Of a stretch of DNA of 64,000 bases, positions 35,261 to 43,114 are shown piece after piece; position 1 is the first letter of the stretch; each line of letters starts with the position of its first letter. The notes under the pieces are model-generated. The model had not been told where the DNA came from. It did no database searches and saw only the letters and a program-made list of their open reading frames with translations. This DNA comes from JALQTD01 sp965656785 (GTDB lineage: Bacteria; Bacteroidota; Bacteroidia; Flavobacteriales_D; Sanyastnellaceae). The stretch is taken from NCBI GenBank assembly GCA_965656785.1, contig CBFHLY010000012.1, positions 1 through 64,000 of the forward strand, written 5' to 3'. Made by a program: the position numbers and the translations under genes.

Positions 35261-35604
35261 TCCTTTTCCTCGTGTGGACAACTCGCCCCTTCACGGTACT
35301 TGCAGCAGCCGTGAAGACCCGCGTATTCCTCGTCTGTGGCTTTTCCTGCGGAAGTGTCATGTCCCACCGAATGAATCAATTCGTGCAGCTCTTGCTCAGT
35401 GATTTTTTTGGACCGATAGACCACTGAAACCATCTTCGAGTCGCGATCCCAATCGGCCACCACAACCCCAGGAACATCCAACGCTCCTTCAATGCGATCC
35501 TCGCACATCCCACAAATCCCCTCTACCCGAAACGTAATCGATTCTTTTTGAGCGTTTGCCCACTGCGCTGCCAGCACGGCAAACAAAACGAGTGTGTATT
35601 TCAT
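35257..35604 (-). CDS. Secreted heavy-metal-associated (HMA) domain protein
   Basis: The 115-residue protein has a signal peptide (MKYTLVLFAVLAAQWANA) followed by one HMA fold with the metal-binding motif GICGMCEDRIE (Cys31, Cys34). The C-terminal tail adds three more cysteines and a His-rich end (GLHGCCKYREGASCPHE). It is probably a periplasmic copper chaperone or binder. Its stop overlaps the TonB receptor start as ATGA, so the pair is translationally coupled. A TACCTTTC box at 35610-35617 may be its -7 element. The start at 35604 is preferred over an ATG eleven codons earlier because of the signal peptide. Confidence 0.87.
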   Translation of the reverse strand: MKYTLVLFAVLAAQWANAQKESITFRVEGICGMCEDRIEGALDVPGVVVADWDRDSKMVSVVYRSKKITEQELHELIHSVGHDTSAGKATDEEYAGLHGCCKYREGASCPHEEKE

Positions 35605-35660
35605 CTCAGAAAGGTAGCTCATGATCAGAGAATCCACTGTCTACAAAGTGTAAAGGATTC

Positions 35661-35693
35661 GAAATGAAAAGCCCCTCCAGTGTGAGGGGCTTT
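35661..35693 (-). terminator. Rho-independent terminator downstream of tRNA-Pro
   Basis: GCCCCTC (35671-35677) pairs with GAGGGGC (35684-35690) around a six-base loop. On the minus strand the stem is followed by TTTTCATTTC, ending the tRNA transcript before the HMA gene. Confidence 0.82.
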
Positions 35694-35699
35694 CCAAAG

Positions 35700-35773
35700 T
35701 CGGGATAGCAGGATTCGAACCTGCGGCCTCTTCGTCCCGAACGAAGCGCGCTACCGGGCTGCGCTATATCCCG
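35700..35773 (-). tRNA. tRNA-Pro (anticodon CGG)
   Basis: The 74-base sequence folds as a full cloverleaf. The acceptor stem is CGGGATA/TATCCCG, the D stem GCGC/GCGC and the anticodon stem CTTCG/CGAAG with loop TTCGGGA (anticodon CGG at 35737-35739). The T stem is GCAGG/CCTGC with loop TTCGAAT. The discriminator base is A and the 3' CCA is not encoded. C1-G72 fits proline tRNA. Confidence 0.95.
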
Positions 35774-35786
35774 TTTAAAGTGCGGG

Positions 35787-35794
35787 CAAAGGTA
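35787..35794 (-). promoter_or_regulatory. -7 element for tRNA-Pro
   Basis: TACCTTTG on the minus strand is an exact -7 match ending 13 bases before the mature tRNA 5' end, consistent with a short leader. No clear TTG lies 20 bases upstream. Confidence 0.6.
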
Positions 35795-35822
35795 ATCATT
35801 TCCCTTCGACGCACCTACACCT

Positions 35823-36572
35823 TCATTCGCCTTTCAATGACGCTGTCAAGTAATCCCGATTCATCCGTGCGATGTTGGTCAAGCTGATGCCTTTCGGACA
35901 CTCCACTTCGCAAGCGCCTGTGTTCGTGCAATTGCCAAACCCTTCCTTATCCATCTGTTCCACCATGCGCTTCACCCGCAATTCTCGCTCCGGCTGTCCT
36001 TGAGGAAGCAGTGCCAACTGAGAAACCTTCGCTGATACGAACAGCATCGCAGAAGCGTTCTTGCACGTAGCTACACAGGCTCCACAACCGATGCACGTTG
36101 CGGCATTGAACGCCTCGTCTGCATCTGCTTTGGGGATGGGAATGGTGTTGGCATCGATGGTGTTGCCTGAGGTGTTCACCGACACGTATCCACCCGCTTG
36201 AATCACCCGGTCAAACGCACTGCGATCCACCACCAAATCCTTGATTACGGGGAACGCCTGCGCCCGCCACGGCTCAATGTAAATCGTATCACCGTCCTTG
36301 AACGAACGCATGTGCAACTGGCAGGTGGTCACCCCGCGGCCCGGCCCGTGGGCCTCGCCGTTGATGAACATCGAGCACATGCCGCAAATGCCCTCGCGGC
36401 AATCGTGGTCAAACGCAATGGGATCCTTGCCGTCGCGAACGAGTTGGTCGTTCAACACGTCCATCATCTCCAAGAACGACATGTGCTCCGAGATGTCGGA
36501 GACCGGATACGTCTCCATCCGTCCTTTGTCTTCTGGGCCGTTTTGGCGCCAAACTTTCAATGTCAAGTTCAT
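35823..36572 (-). CDS. sdhB: Succinate dehydrogenase/fumarate reductase iron-sulfur subunit
   Basis: SdhB carries electrons from FAD to quinone in complex II. The 249-residue protein has a plant-ferredoxin-like 2Fe-2S domain (DCREGICGMCSMFING, later GVTTC). A C-terminal ferredoxin domain carries CIGCGACVATCKNA and NCTNTGACEVECPKGI for the remaining Fe-S clusters. It ends the sdhCAB operon, starting seven bases after sdhA. Confidence 0.96.
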   Translation of the reverse strand: MNLTLKVWRQNGPEDKGRMETYPVSDISEHMSFLEMMDVLNDQLVRDGKDPIAFDHDCREGICGMCSMFINGEAHGPGRGVTTCQLHMRSFKDGDTIYIEPWRAQAFPVIKDLVVDRSAFDRVIQAGGYVSVNTSGNTIDANTIPIPKADADEAFNAATCIGCGACVATCKNASAMLFVSAKVSQLALLPQGQPERELRVKRMVEQMDKEGFGNCTNTGACEVECPKGISLTNIARMNRDYLTASLKGE

Positions 36573-36579
36573 GGCTCGC

Positions 36580-38577
36580 TTACTTGTAGCTGCGTTGCTT
36601 CAGCTCGATGTTTTCATAAACCAACTCCTCCTTTTCCAACTTTGCCTCCGAGGGGTCGCCCGTGTATTCCCACGCAGAAACGAACGTGAAATCCGCGTCG
36701 TTCCGCAAGGCCTCTCCTTCTGTAGTTTGGTGTTCTTCGCGGAAGTGCCCGCCGCATGACTCTTCGCGGGCCAACGCGTCAACGCACATCAGTTCGCCGA
36801 GTTCGAGGAAGTCCGCAACGCGGCCGGCCTTGTCCAACTCGGGATTGTATTGCGTTGCCGTTCCGGGTACGCGGACCTTCTTCCAAAACTCCTCCCGCAA
36901 GGCACGGATGTCAGCAATAGCCTGCTTCAACCCGTCCGCATTGCGCGCCATGCCACAGTTGTTCCACATGATGCGTCCCAACTTGCGGTGAAAGTCGTCC
37001 ACGGGGGTGTCGCCGGGGTTATTCAAGAAATGTTGAATGCGTTCGGTCACCTCCTTCTCCGCAGCTTCAAACGCCGGGTGATCCGTCGAAATGGGTCCCG
37101 TTCGAATGTCGTCTGCGAGGTAATCGCCAACGGTGTAAGGCAATACGAAGTATCCATCGGCTAACCCCTGCATCAGAGCGGATGCCCCGAGGCGGTTGGC
37201 TCCGTGATCCGAGAAGTTCGCCTCACCGGCGGCGTACAACCCGGGAACAGCGGTCATCAGGTTGTAATCAACCCACAAACCGCCCATGGTGTAGTGAACC
37301 GCCGGATAAATCTTCATCGGCGTCTCATACGGATTGTCGGCCGCAATTTGCTTGTACATGTCGAAGAGGTTGCCGTATTTGGCTTTCACCACTTCCGTGC
37401 CAAGTGCTTTGATTTCGCTGGCTGAAGGGTTTTCCAATCCGCGAATGTTCGCTTCGGTTTTGCCGTAACGTTCAATGGCACTTGCGTAGTCCAAAAACAC
37501 CGCCTCCCCCGTCTCGTTCACCCCAAAGCCCGCATCGCAGCGCTCCTTTGCGGCACGCGAGGCAACGTCGCGAGGAACGAGGTTGCCGAATGCCGGGTAC
37601 CGGCGCTCGAGGTAATAATCCCGGTCCTCTTCCCGGATGTCCACGGGGCGCAACTTGCCCTCACGCACCGCCTGAGCATCCTCCTTCTTCTTCGGCACCC
37701 AAATCCGACCGTCGTTCCGAAGGGACTCCGACATCAATGTCAGTTTCGACTGGTGCGAACCGGATACGGGAATGCACGTGGGGTGAATCTGAGTGAAACT
37801 CGGGTTCGCAAAATGAGCGCCTTTTCTATGGGCTTTCCACGCCGCGGAAACGTTGGATCCCATGGCGTTCGTGCTCAAGAAGAAGACGTTGCCGTAGCCT
37901 CCAGAAGCCAAGATGACCGCATGCGCGCCATGGCGTTCCACCTCACCCGTCACCAAGTTGCGGGCAATGATTCCTCGGCATTTGCCGTCGACGACCACCA
38001 CATCCATCATTTCATGGCGGTTGTACAACTTCACTTTGCCTTTGGAAATCTGGCGGCTCAGCGCCGAGTAGGCACCCAAAAGCAGCTGTTGACCCGTTTG
38101 GCCCTTCGCGTAAAATGTGCGGGAAACTTGAACCCCACCGAACGAACGGTTGTCAAGCAATCCGCCATAATCCCGCGCGAAAGGAACGCCCTGCGCCACG
38201 CATTGGTCGATGATGTTCGCGCTGACTTCTGCCAAACGGTAAACATTCGCCTCCCGGCTGCGGTAGTCTCCTCCTTTCACCGTGTCGTAAAACAAGCGGT
38301 AGGTGGAATCTCCGTCGTTTTGGTAGTTCTTCGCGGCGTTGATGCCCCCTTGCGCAGCAATCGAGTGTGCGCGACGTGGGGAATCTTGAAAGCAAAACGC
38401 CTTGACGTTGAAGCCCATCTCAGCAAGCGACGCAGCGGCTGAACTGCCTGCGAGACCCGTGCCCACCACGATCACATCGATCGAACGTTTGTTCGCTGGA
38501 TTCACCAGCCGGATCGAATTCTTGTGATTCGTCCATTTTTCGGCGAGGGGCCCCTGTGGAACTTTTGAATTCAACAT
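36580..38577 (-). CDS. sdhA: Succinate dehydrogenase/fumarate reductase flavoprotein subunit
   Basis: SdhA oxidises succinate to fumarate using covalent FAD. The 665-residue protein shows the dinucleotide-binding motif DVIVVGTGLAGSSAAASLAE. It also shows the flavin-attachment region RRAHSIAAQGGINAAKNY and the substrate-site segment HPTCIP, followed by the capping domain and C-terminal helical domain. The size and b558-type partner fit the Bacteroidota three-subunit enzyme. It lies 11 bases downstream of sdhC. Confidence 0.96.
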   Translation of the reverse strand: MLNSKVPQGPLAEKWTNHKNSIRLVNPANKRSIDVIVVGTGLAGSSAAASLAEMGFNVKAFCFQDSPRRAHSIAAQGGINAAKNYQNDGDSTYRLFYDTVKGGDYRSREANVYRLAEVSANIIDQCVAQGVPFARDYGGLLDNRSFGGVQVSRTFYAKGQTGQQLLLGAYSALSRQISKGKVKLYNRHEMMDVVVVDGKCRGIIARNLVTGEVERHGAHAVILASGGYGNVFFLSTNAMGSNVSAAWKAHRKGAHFANPSFTQIHPTCIPVSGSHQSKLTLMSESLRNDGRIWVPKKKEDAQAVREGKLRPVDIREEDRDYYLERRYPAFGNLVPRDVASRAAKERCDAGFGVNETGEAVFLDYASAIERYGKTEANIRGLENPSASEIKALGTEVVKAKYGNLFDMYKQIAADNPYETPMKIYPAVHYTMGGLWVDYNLMTAVPGLYAAGEANFSDHGANRLGASALMQGLADGYFVLPYTVGDYLADDIRTGPISTDHPAFEAAEKEVTERIQHFLNNPGDTPVDDFHRKLGRIMWNNCGMARNADGLKQAIADIRALREEFWKKVRVPGTATQYNPELDKAGRVADFLELGELMCVDALAREESCGGHFREEHQTTEGEALRNDADFTFVSAWEYTGDPSEAKLEKEELVYENIELKQRSYK

Positions 38578-38588
38578 GGTCGTGCAGG

Positions 38589-39293
38589 TTAGGAGAGCTG
38601 GATGATGTAGAGGTAAACCGGAATGGAAGCAAATGCCGCAGGCACGATGACGCTGAACGCCTTGCCAGCGCCCTCAATCCAGGGCGTGTACTTCTCCGAG
38701 CGCAAACCAAAGGACTGGAAAGCACTAGCGAACCCATGCCAAAGGTGGAACCCAATGGCCAATTGAGCAATCACATAAAAGATTACTGCCCCAAGCGCCA
38801 TGCCATTCGCAGGCCCAAAGAACTCCATCACAACGCGATGCAAATCCTTCACCTCCACCCCATCAATCGCATACGTGCTCACCTCACCGAAGTGCATCAC
38901 ATACCAAAAATTCTGCATGTGGGCCGCGATGAAGGCCAACACCACCGTGCCCAAAACGGCCATGTTGCGGCTGCTCCAGCCTGCGTTGGCGGCGCCGTTC
39001 TCTTTCACGTAACGCACGGGTCGAGCAGCGCGGTTCGCGCGCACCAACAGGATGCCATCCACCACGTGGAGCAGGATGCCGAAATACGTTGCATAGCTGA
39101 GCACCTTGACCAACGGAAAAGTCGTCATGAACAAGGCGTATTCGTTGAAGGCATCCCTGCCCGCCTCCCCAGACTGAAACAATTGCAAGTTGCCCAGCAA
39201 GTGACCGACTAAAAACAGGCACAGGAAAAGGCCTGTCGCGGCCATGGCATACTTCTTCGACAGCGAAGACGGAAATAACCCTTTGTTGCTCAT
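38589..39293 (-). CDS. sdhC: Succinate dehydrogenase cytochrome b558 subunit
   Basis: The 234-residue membrane anchor has about five hydrophobic helices and belongs to the b558 family that binds two haems and quinone. Histidines that could be haem ligands occur in LVGHLLGNL, GILLHVVDG, FIAAHMQNF and GFHLWHGF. The start at 39293 (MSNKGLFPSSLSKKYAMAATG) follows a full promoter; upstream in-frame codons read through that promoter and are rejected. It heads the sdhCAB operon. Confidence 0.93.
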   Translation of the reverse strand: MSNKGLFPSSLSKKYAMAATGLFLCLFLVGHLLGNLQLFQSGEAGRDAFNEYALFMTTFPLVKVLSYATYFGILLHVVDGILLVRANRAARPVRYVKENGAANAGWSSRNMAVLGTVVLAFIAAHMQNFWYVMHFGEVSTYAIDGVEVKDLHRVVMEFFGPANGMALGAVIFYVIAQLAIGFHLWHGFASAFQSFGLRSEKYTPWIEGAGKAFSVIVPAAFASIPVYLYIIQLS

Positions 39294-39314
39294 TGCGGTT
39301 GAGTTCGTTGGTTG

Positions 39315-39345
39315 CAAAGATAGTTCTGCAGCGGCCGGCGACCAA
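39315..39345 (-). promoter_or_regulatory. Complete promoter for sdhCAB
   Basis: On the minus strand TTG (39343-39345) is followed after 20 bases by TATCTTTG (39315-39322), an exact -7 element, 21 bases before the sdhC ATG. Spacing equals that of the queA promoter. Confidence 0.72.
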
Positions 39346-39397
39346 TGCAACGCTGCATCACTCAACCCAAACAACTGAACGCCCCCTTCTGTTTCAT

Positions 39398-39440
39398 GAA
39401 AAATAAAAGGGCGCCCCGCCCCGAAAGGCTGCGGGCGCCC
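39398..39440 (-). terminator. Rho-independent terminator of ssb
   Basis: Two copies of GGGCGCCC (39433-39440 and 39409-39416) can pair to form a strong stem. On the minus strand they are followed by TTTTATTTTT (39399-39408), directly after the ssb stop codon. Confidence 0.82.
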
Positions 39441-39446
39441 CACCCT

Positions 39447-39806
39447 TCAGGACTCCGCCTCCTTCTCCTCGGGCCGCTTCTCGAGCAACAACAACTCGTT
39501 CGCGACCACCTCCGTCACGTAGCGGGTGTGTCCTTCAGAGTCCTCATAGGTCCGGTAGGATAACCGCCCCTCAACCGCAACCTCTGAGCCTTTCGTGAGG
39601 TAAGCCCCCACCACTTCCGACAACTTGCCCCAAACCACAACGTCGTGCCACTGGGTTCGTTCCATCCGATCGCCCGAAGCGTTTTTGTACACTTCGTTCG
39701 TCGCCAACGGGAAACTCGCTTTGGTTTTCCCCTCTTCAAATTGGACCAATTCCGGGTCCTTTCCCAATCGTCCAATCAACTGGACTTTGTTGCGCAATGC
39801 ATTCAT
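39447..39806 (-). CDS. ssb: Single-stranded DNA-binding protein
   Basis: The 119-residue protein is one OB-fold (MNALRNKVQLIGRLGKDPEL, QWHDVVVWGKLSEVV, YLTKGSEVAVEGRLSYRTYE). It ends EKEAES and lacks the D-D-x-I-P-F tip through which most bacterial SSBs recruit partners. It may therefore be a secondary SSB. The start at 39806 gives the canonical N-terminus; the longer frame reads through the divergent promoter region. It is monocistronic, with a terminator just after it, and diverges from gltX. Confidence 0.93.
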   Translation of the reverse strand: MNALRNKVQLIGRLGKDPELVQFEEGKTKASFPLATNEVYKNASGDRMERTQWHDVVVWGKLSEVVGAYLTKGSEVAVEGRLSYRTYEDSEGHTRYVTEVVANELLLLEKRPEEKEAES

Positions 39807-39858
39807 CTTGTGTGTTTTTGAATGATGAAGCGAAGGTGCGAGGGGGCCTGAGCAAGAG

Positions 39859-39873
39859 CCGTAACCGTTACGG
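39859..39873. promoter_or_regulatory. Perfect 7-1-7 palindrome between ssb and gltX
   Basis: CCGTAAC-C-GTTACGG is a perfect palindrome in the 154-base divergent region, 53 bases upstream of the ssb ATG. It may be an operator controlling ssb, gltX or both. Confidence 0.35.
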
Positions 39874-39928
39874 ATGCATTCACCAGCGGCGGTCGGGAAT
39901 TCACCCGCGTCAGCTGAAAGGCTCGCCG

Positions 39929-39936
39929 TATCTTCG
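39929..39936 (+). promoter_or_regulatory. Possible -7 element for gltX
   Basis: TATCTTCG matches seven of eight positions and lies 24 bases before the gltX ATG at 39961. No TTG is seen at the right spacing. Confidence 0.35.
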
Positions 39937-39960
39937 CGCCTCCATCGAAATTCCCTTGCC

Positions 39961-41496
39961 ATGAGCGCTTCTTCCGATGTTCGCGTACGTTTTGCTCCGA
40001 GTCCCACAGGTCCCCTTCACATGGGGGGCGTTCGCACGGCGCTTTACAACTACCTGTTCGCTCGTCGACACGGGGGCAAATTCCTGCTGCGAATCGAGGA
40101 TACGGACCAAAAACGCTTCGTGCCCGGTGCCGAGGACTACATCCTTGAGGCCCTGAACTGGTGCGGCTTGAAGGTGGACGAAGGCGTCGGGGCGTCGGGC
40201 GAATTGGGGCCCTACCGCCAAAGCGAACGCACCGCCATTTATGCCCAACACATCGGCACCTTGATGGAGTCAGGTTGGGCCTACAAGGCCTTCGATGCCG
40301 CGGAGGAGATGGAGGCGTTGAGGAAGTCGGCGGAAGCGGAAGGTAGGGTTTGGCAGTACGACGCATCGACGCGGATGGGGATGCGCAACAGCTTGACGAT
40401 GAGCCCACAAGAAGTGGAGGCGTTGGAGGCTGAAGGGGTGCCGGCTGTGATCCGGTTCCGCATGCCGGAGGAGCCGAAGGATGTGGTGATTGACGATTTG
40501 GTCCGAGGAAAAGTCCAAATCTCTACCCGCGTGCTGGACGACAAGGTCCTCATGAAAGCCGACGGCCTGCCCACCTATCACTTTGCCAACGTCGTTGACG
40601 ATCACCTCATGGCCATCAGCCACGTCATCCGCGGCGAAGAATGGCTCCCGAGCGCGCCGCTCCACGCCATGTTGTATGAAGCATTCGGTTGGACGGCACC
40701 GCGGTTCGCGCACTTGCCCCTCATTTTGAAACCGACAGGGAACGGCAAACTGAGCAAACGCGACGGCGACCAAGGCGGGTTCCCGGTCTTTCCCTTGGAA
40801 TGGAAGGATCCCGCAACGGGCCATGCGTCGTCCGGTTACCGCGAATCGGGGTATTTACCGGAAGCCTTCACGAACATGCTGCTGTTGTTGGGGTGGAATC
40901 CAGGAAACGAGCAGGAAGTGTTCCGCCTTGCCGATGCGGTGGAGGCGTTCGATTTGGACCGGGTGGTGAAATCGGGGGCGCGTTTCAATCCTGATAAGGC
41001 CAAATGGTTCAACGAACAGCACCTGCGTAGCCTGCCACTTGAGGCCGTTGCCGCGCAGCTCCTCGCGACCCAGCCCACCGGCCTCAATTGGGACCTTCAA
41101 GCCTGCCACGACGTGGCGGACATGATGCTCGAGCGCGTTTCATTCTTGAGTGAAGTATGGGAGGCGCGCTGGCTCTTCGAGCGTCCACAATCCTTGGACG
41201 CCAAGCTGGTGCGCAAGCGATGGAAGGCGGACACGGATGAACTCATAGAAGGACTGATGGAGCAACTCAACGCCTTGGAACCGTTCGATTCAGCATCCAT
41301 TGAAACGGCGTTCAAGGCCTACCTCGAAGACCGCGGTGTCGGTTTCGGAGCGGTGCTGTTGCCCTTCCGGATTTTGCTCACGGGCGAAGGCGGAGGACCG
41401 TCCATGTTCGCCTTCGCGGCGTTCATCGGAAAAGAAGAGACCCGTCAGCGGGTAGCAGCGGGCAAATCGTTGGTCCAAAGCATGCAATCCGAATGA
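39961..41496 (+). CDS. gltX: Glutamate--tRNA ligase
   Basis: GluRS charges tRNA(Glu). The 511-residue class I enzyme has the HIGH-like motif APSPTGPLHMGGVRTALYNY (residues 12-31), FLLRIEDTDQKRF, and the KMSKS-type motif KLSKRDGD near residue 263. The C-terminal helical anticodon-binding region follows. The ATG at 39961 places the motif at the usual distance from the N-terminus, so the longer upstream frame is rejected. Its stop overlaps the folB start by ATGA. Confidence 0.96.
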   Translation: MSASSDVRVRFAPSPTGPLHMGGVRTALYNYLFARRHGGKFLLRIEDTDQKRFVPGAEDYILEALNWCGLKVDEGVGASGELGPYRQSERTAIYAQHIGTLMESGWAYKAFDAAEEMEALRKSAEAEGRVWQYDASTRMGMRNSLTMSPQEVEALEAEGVPAVIRFRMPEEPKDVVIDDLVRGKVQISTRVLDDKVLMKADGLPTYHFANVVDDHLMAISHVIRGEEWLPSAPLHAMLYEAFGWTAPRFAHLPLILKPTGNGKLSKRDGDQGGFPVFPLEWKDPATGHASSGYRESGYLPEAFTNMLLLLGWNPGNEQEVFRLADAVEAFDLDRVVKSGARFNPDKAKWFNEQHLRSLPLEAVAAQLLATQPTGLNWDLQACHDVADMMLERVSFLSEVWEARWLFERPQSLDAKLVRKRWKADTDELIEGLMEQLNALEPFDSASIETAFKAYLEDRGVGFGAVLLPFRILLTGEGGGPSMFAFAAFIGKEETRQRVAAGKSLVQSMQSE

Positions 41497-41849
41497 AAAT
41501 CGGTGAGATCCACGTGAATGACATGCGCTTCCGAGCCCAGCACGGGTGCATGGAAGAGGAAGCGCGCATCGGCGGCGATTACGTCGTCGACGTCACCATC
41601 CGAATGGACCTTTACGAAGCCGCGACCACGGATCGGCTCGATGCAACCGCCGACTATTGCGACGTTCACCGAATCGCCCAAGAAGCCATGGCCATTCGTT
41701 CAAAACTGATTGAACACGTCGCCCAACGCATCCTGGACGGGTTGCGCCGAAAGTGGCCCCATGCCGAATCATTTCAAGTCAAACTGACGAAAATCGCCCC
41801 TCCGATCGGCGGGGACGTGGCCTCGGTGGCCGTCGTGTTGAACGGTTGA
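41493..41849 (+). CDS. folB: Dihydroneopterin aldolase
   Basis: FolB converts 7,8-dihydroneopterin to 6-hydroxymethyl-dihydropterin and glycolaldehyde in folate synthesis. The 118-residue protein fits the tunnelling-fold family. Visible are MRFRAQHGCMEEEARIGGDYVVDVTI with the N-terminal substrate-contact segment, TADYCDVHRIAQEAM, and the catalytic-Lys region VKLTKIAPPIGGDVASV. It overlaps gltX by four bases and is probably translationally coupled to it. Confidence 0.93.
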   Translation: MKIGEIHVNDMRFRAQHGCMEEEARIGGDYVVDVTIRMDLYEAATTDRLDATADYCDVHRIAQEAMAIRSKLIEHVAQRILDGLRRKWPHAESFQVKLTKIAPPIGGDVASVAVVLNG

Positions 41850-41860
41850 ACTTTTCGTTG

Positions 41861-41883
41861 ACATCGTAAATGCTTTACGATGT
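41861..41883. promoter_or_regulatory. Perfect 10-bp-arm inverted repeat upstream of sbcDC
   Basis: ACATCGTAAA (41861-41870) and TTTACGATGT (41874-41883) are perfect inverse copies around the three-base loop TGC. They lie between a TTG at 41858-41860 and a CACCTTTG box (41891-41898) just before the sbcD ATG. There is no T-tract, so an operator is more likely than a terminator. Confidence 0.55.
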
Positions 41884-41902
41884 GGTGCCGCACCTTTGGT
41901 AA

Positions 41903-43114
41903 ATGAAGGTATGGCACACGGCAGACTGGCATTTGGGTAAGCGCCTGCACGAGCAATCGTTGCATGCGGACCAAGCCCTCTTCTTTGAATGGATGCTCGG
42001 CGAAATCGAGCGGAGAGGAGTGGACGTTTTACTCGTTTCGGGAGATGCATTCGATACCGCGAATCCGCCCACCGAGTCCCGAGCGCTTTACTATTCGGTT
42101 CTGACGAGGCTTGCTGCACTCAACGTTCAGGTGGTGGTGACAGGCGGCAACCACGATTCGCCGTCCATGCTGAACGCCCCGAAGGATTTGCTCGAGGCCT
42201 TGCGCATCCGCGTCATCGGCGAATTGCCCGAAGACCTGTCCGACGCCTTGATTCCGCTCGGGCCCCCGGAAGCGCCGGAGGCGGTGGTGGCTGCCATCCC
42301 CTTTGTTCGCGACAACGCTTTGCGCCAAATCACCCCCGGCCTCAACCCCGCAGAGCGCCAAGAAGCCATCCGAACGGGCCTGCACGAGCTGTTCCACGCA
42401 GCCGGAGCGGCCTGCGAAGCGAAATACCCGGGCCTGCCTGCATTGGCCATGGGCCACCTCTACGCCGCAGGAACCCAACTCAGCGAAAGCGAGCGTGAAA
42501 TCCAAGTGGGCAACCTCGCGGGCGTTGAACCCAGCACCTTTCCTGCCCATTTTCAGTACGTGGCCCTCGGGCACATCCACAAACCCCAACCGGTAGCGCC
42601 CCACATCCGATACTCCGGTTCGCCCATTCCGTTGTCCTTCAGCGAACGGGACCAACAGCATCGGGTGCTCGAATTCACCATCGATTCAGGCCAAATCAGC
42701 GCCGCCGAATCCGTGCACATCCCGGCCATTCGCAAACTGGTTCAAGTGTCCGGGGACTTGCAGCAGGTGCGGGAACGTCTTGAGCGCCTTCCCGCAAACG
42801 GCCGCCTTTCAACGCTCATTGAAGCGCGACTCGTCATTGGGCACGCGGATCCTGCAGTGACCCTGAACTTCAGCCAGCTCGTCGAACAATTCAACGCGCT
42901 CCATTCCGATGCTCGGATTGTCAAGCAGTTCATCGAATTGACCGGCGACCGGTCCCGTGCGACCGACATCCTGCCCGATGCGGACTTGAAGCAACTGCAA
43001 CCTCCACAAGTGTTCGAAGCCCTCCTCGACGCCGAAGGCATTGAGGACCGCGAGGCCCTCCGCGAAGCCTTTCAAGAACTCATCCAAGAACTCCAACAAG
43101 ACGAACGCGCATGA
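41903..43114 (+). CDS. sbcD: Exonuclease SbcD (Mre11-type nuclease subunit)
   Basis: SbcD is the Mn-dependent nuclease of the SbcCD complex, which cuts DNA hairpins and ends. The 403-residue protein has all phosphoesterase motifs: KVWHTADWHLGKRLHEQ, VSGDAFDTANP, VTGGNHDSPSML, ALGHIHKPQ. A C-terminal capping and SbcC-binding region follows. The ATG at 41903 lies five bases after a CACCTTTG box. It overlaps sbcC by ATGA. Confidence 0.95.
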   Translation: MKVWHTADWHLGKRLHEQSLHADQALFFEWMLGEIERRGVDVLLVSGDAFDTANPPTESRALYYSVLTRLAALNVQVVVTGGNHDSPSMLNAPKDLLEALRIRVIGELPEDLSDALIPLGPPEAPEAVVAAIPFVRDNALRQITPGLNPAERQEAIRTGLHELFHAAGAACEAKYPGLPALAMGHLYAAGTQLSESEREIQVGNLAGVEPSTFPAHFQYVALGHIHKPQPVAPHIRYSGSPIPLSFSERDQQHRVLEFTIDSGQISAAESVHIPAIRKLVQVSGDLQQVRERLERLPANGRLSTLIEARLVIGHADPAVTLNFSQLVEQFNALHSDARIVKQFIELTGDRSRATDILPDADLKQLQPPQVFEALLDAEGIEDREALREAFQELIQELQQDERA

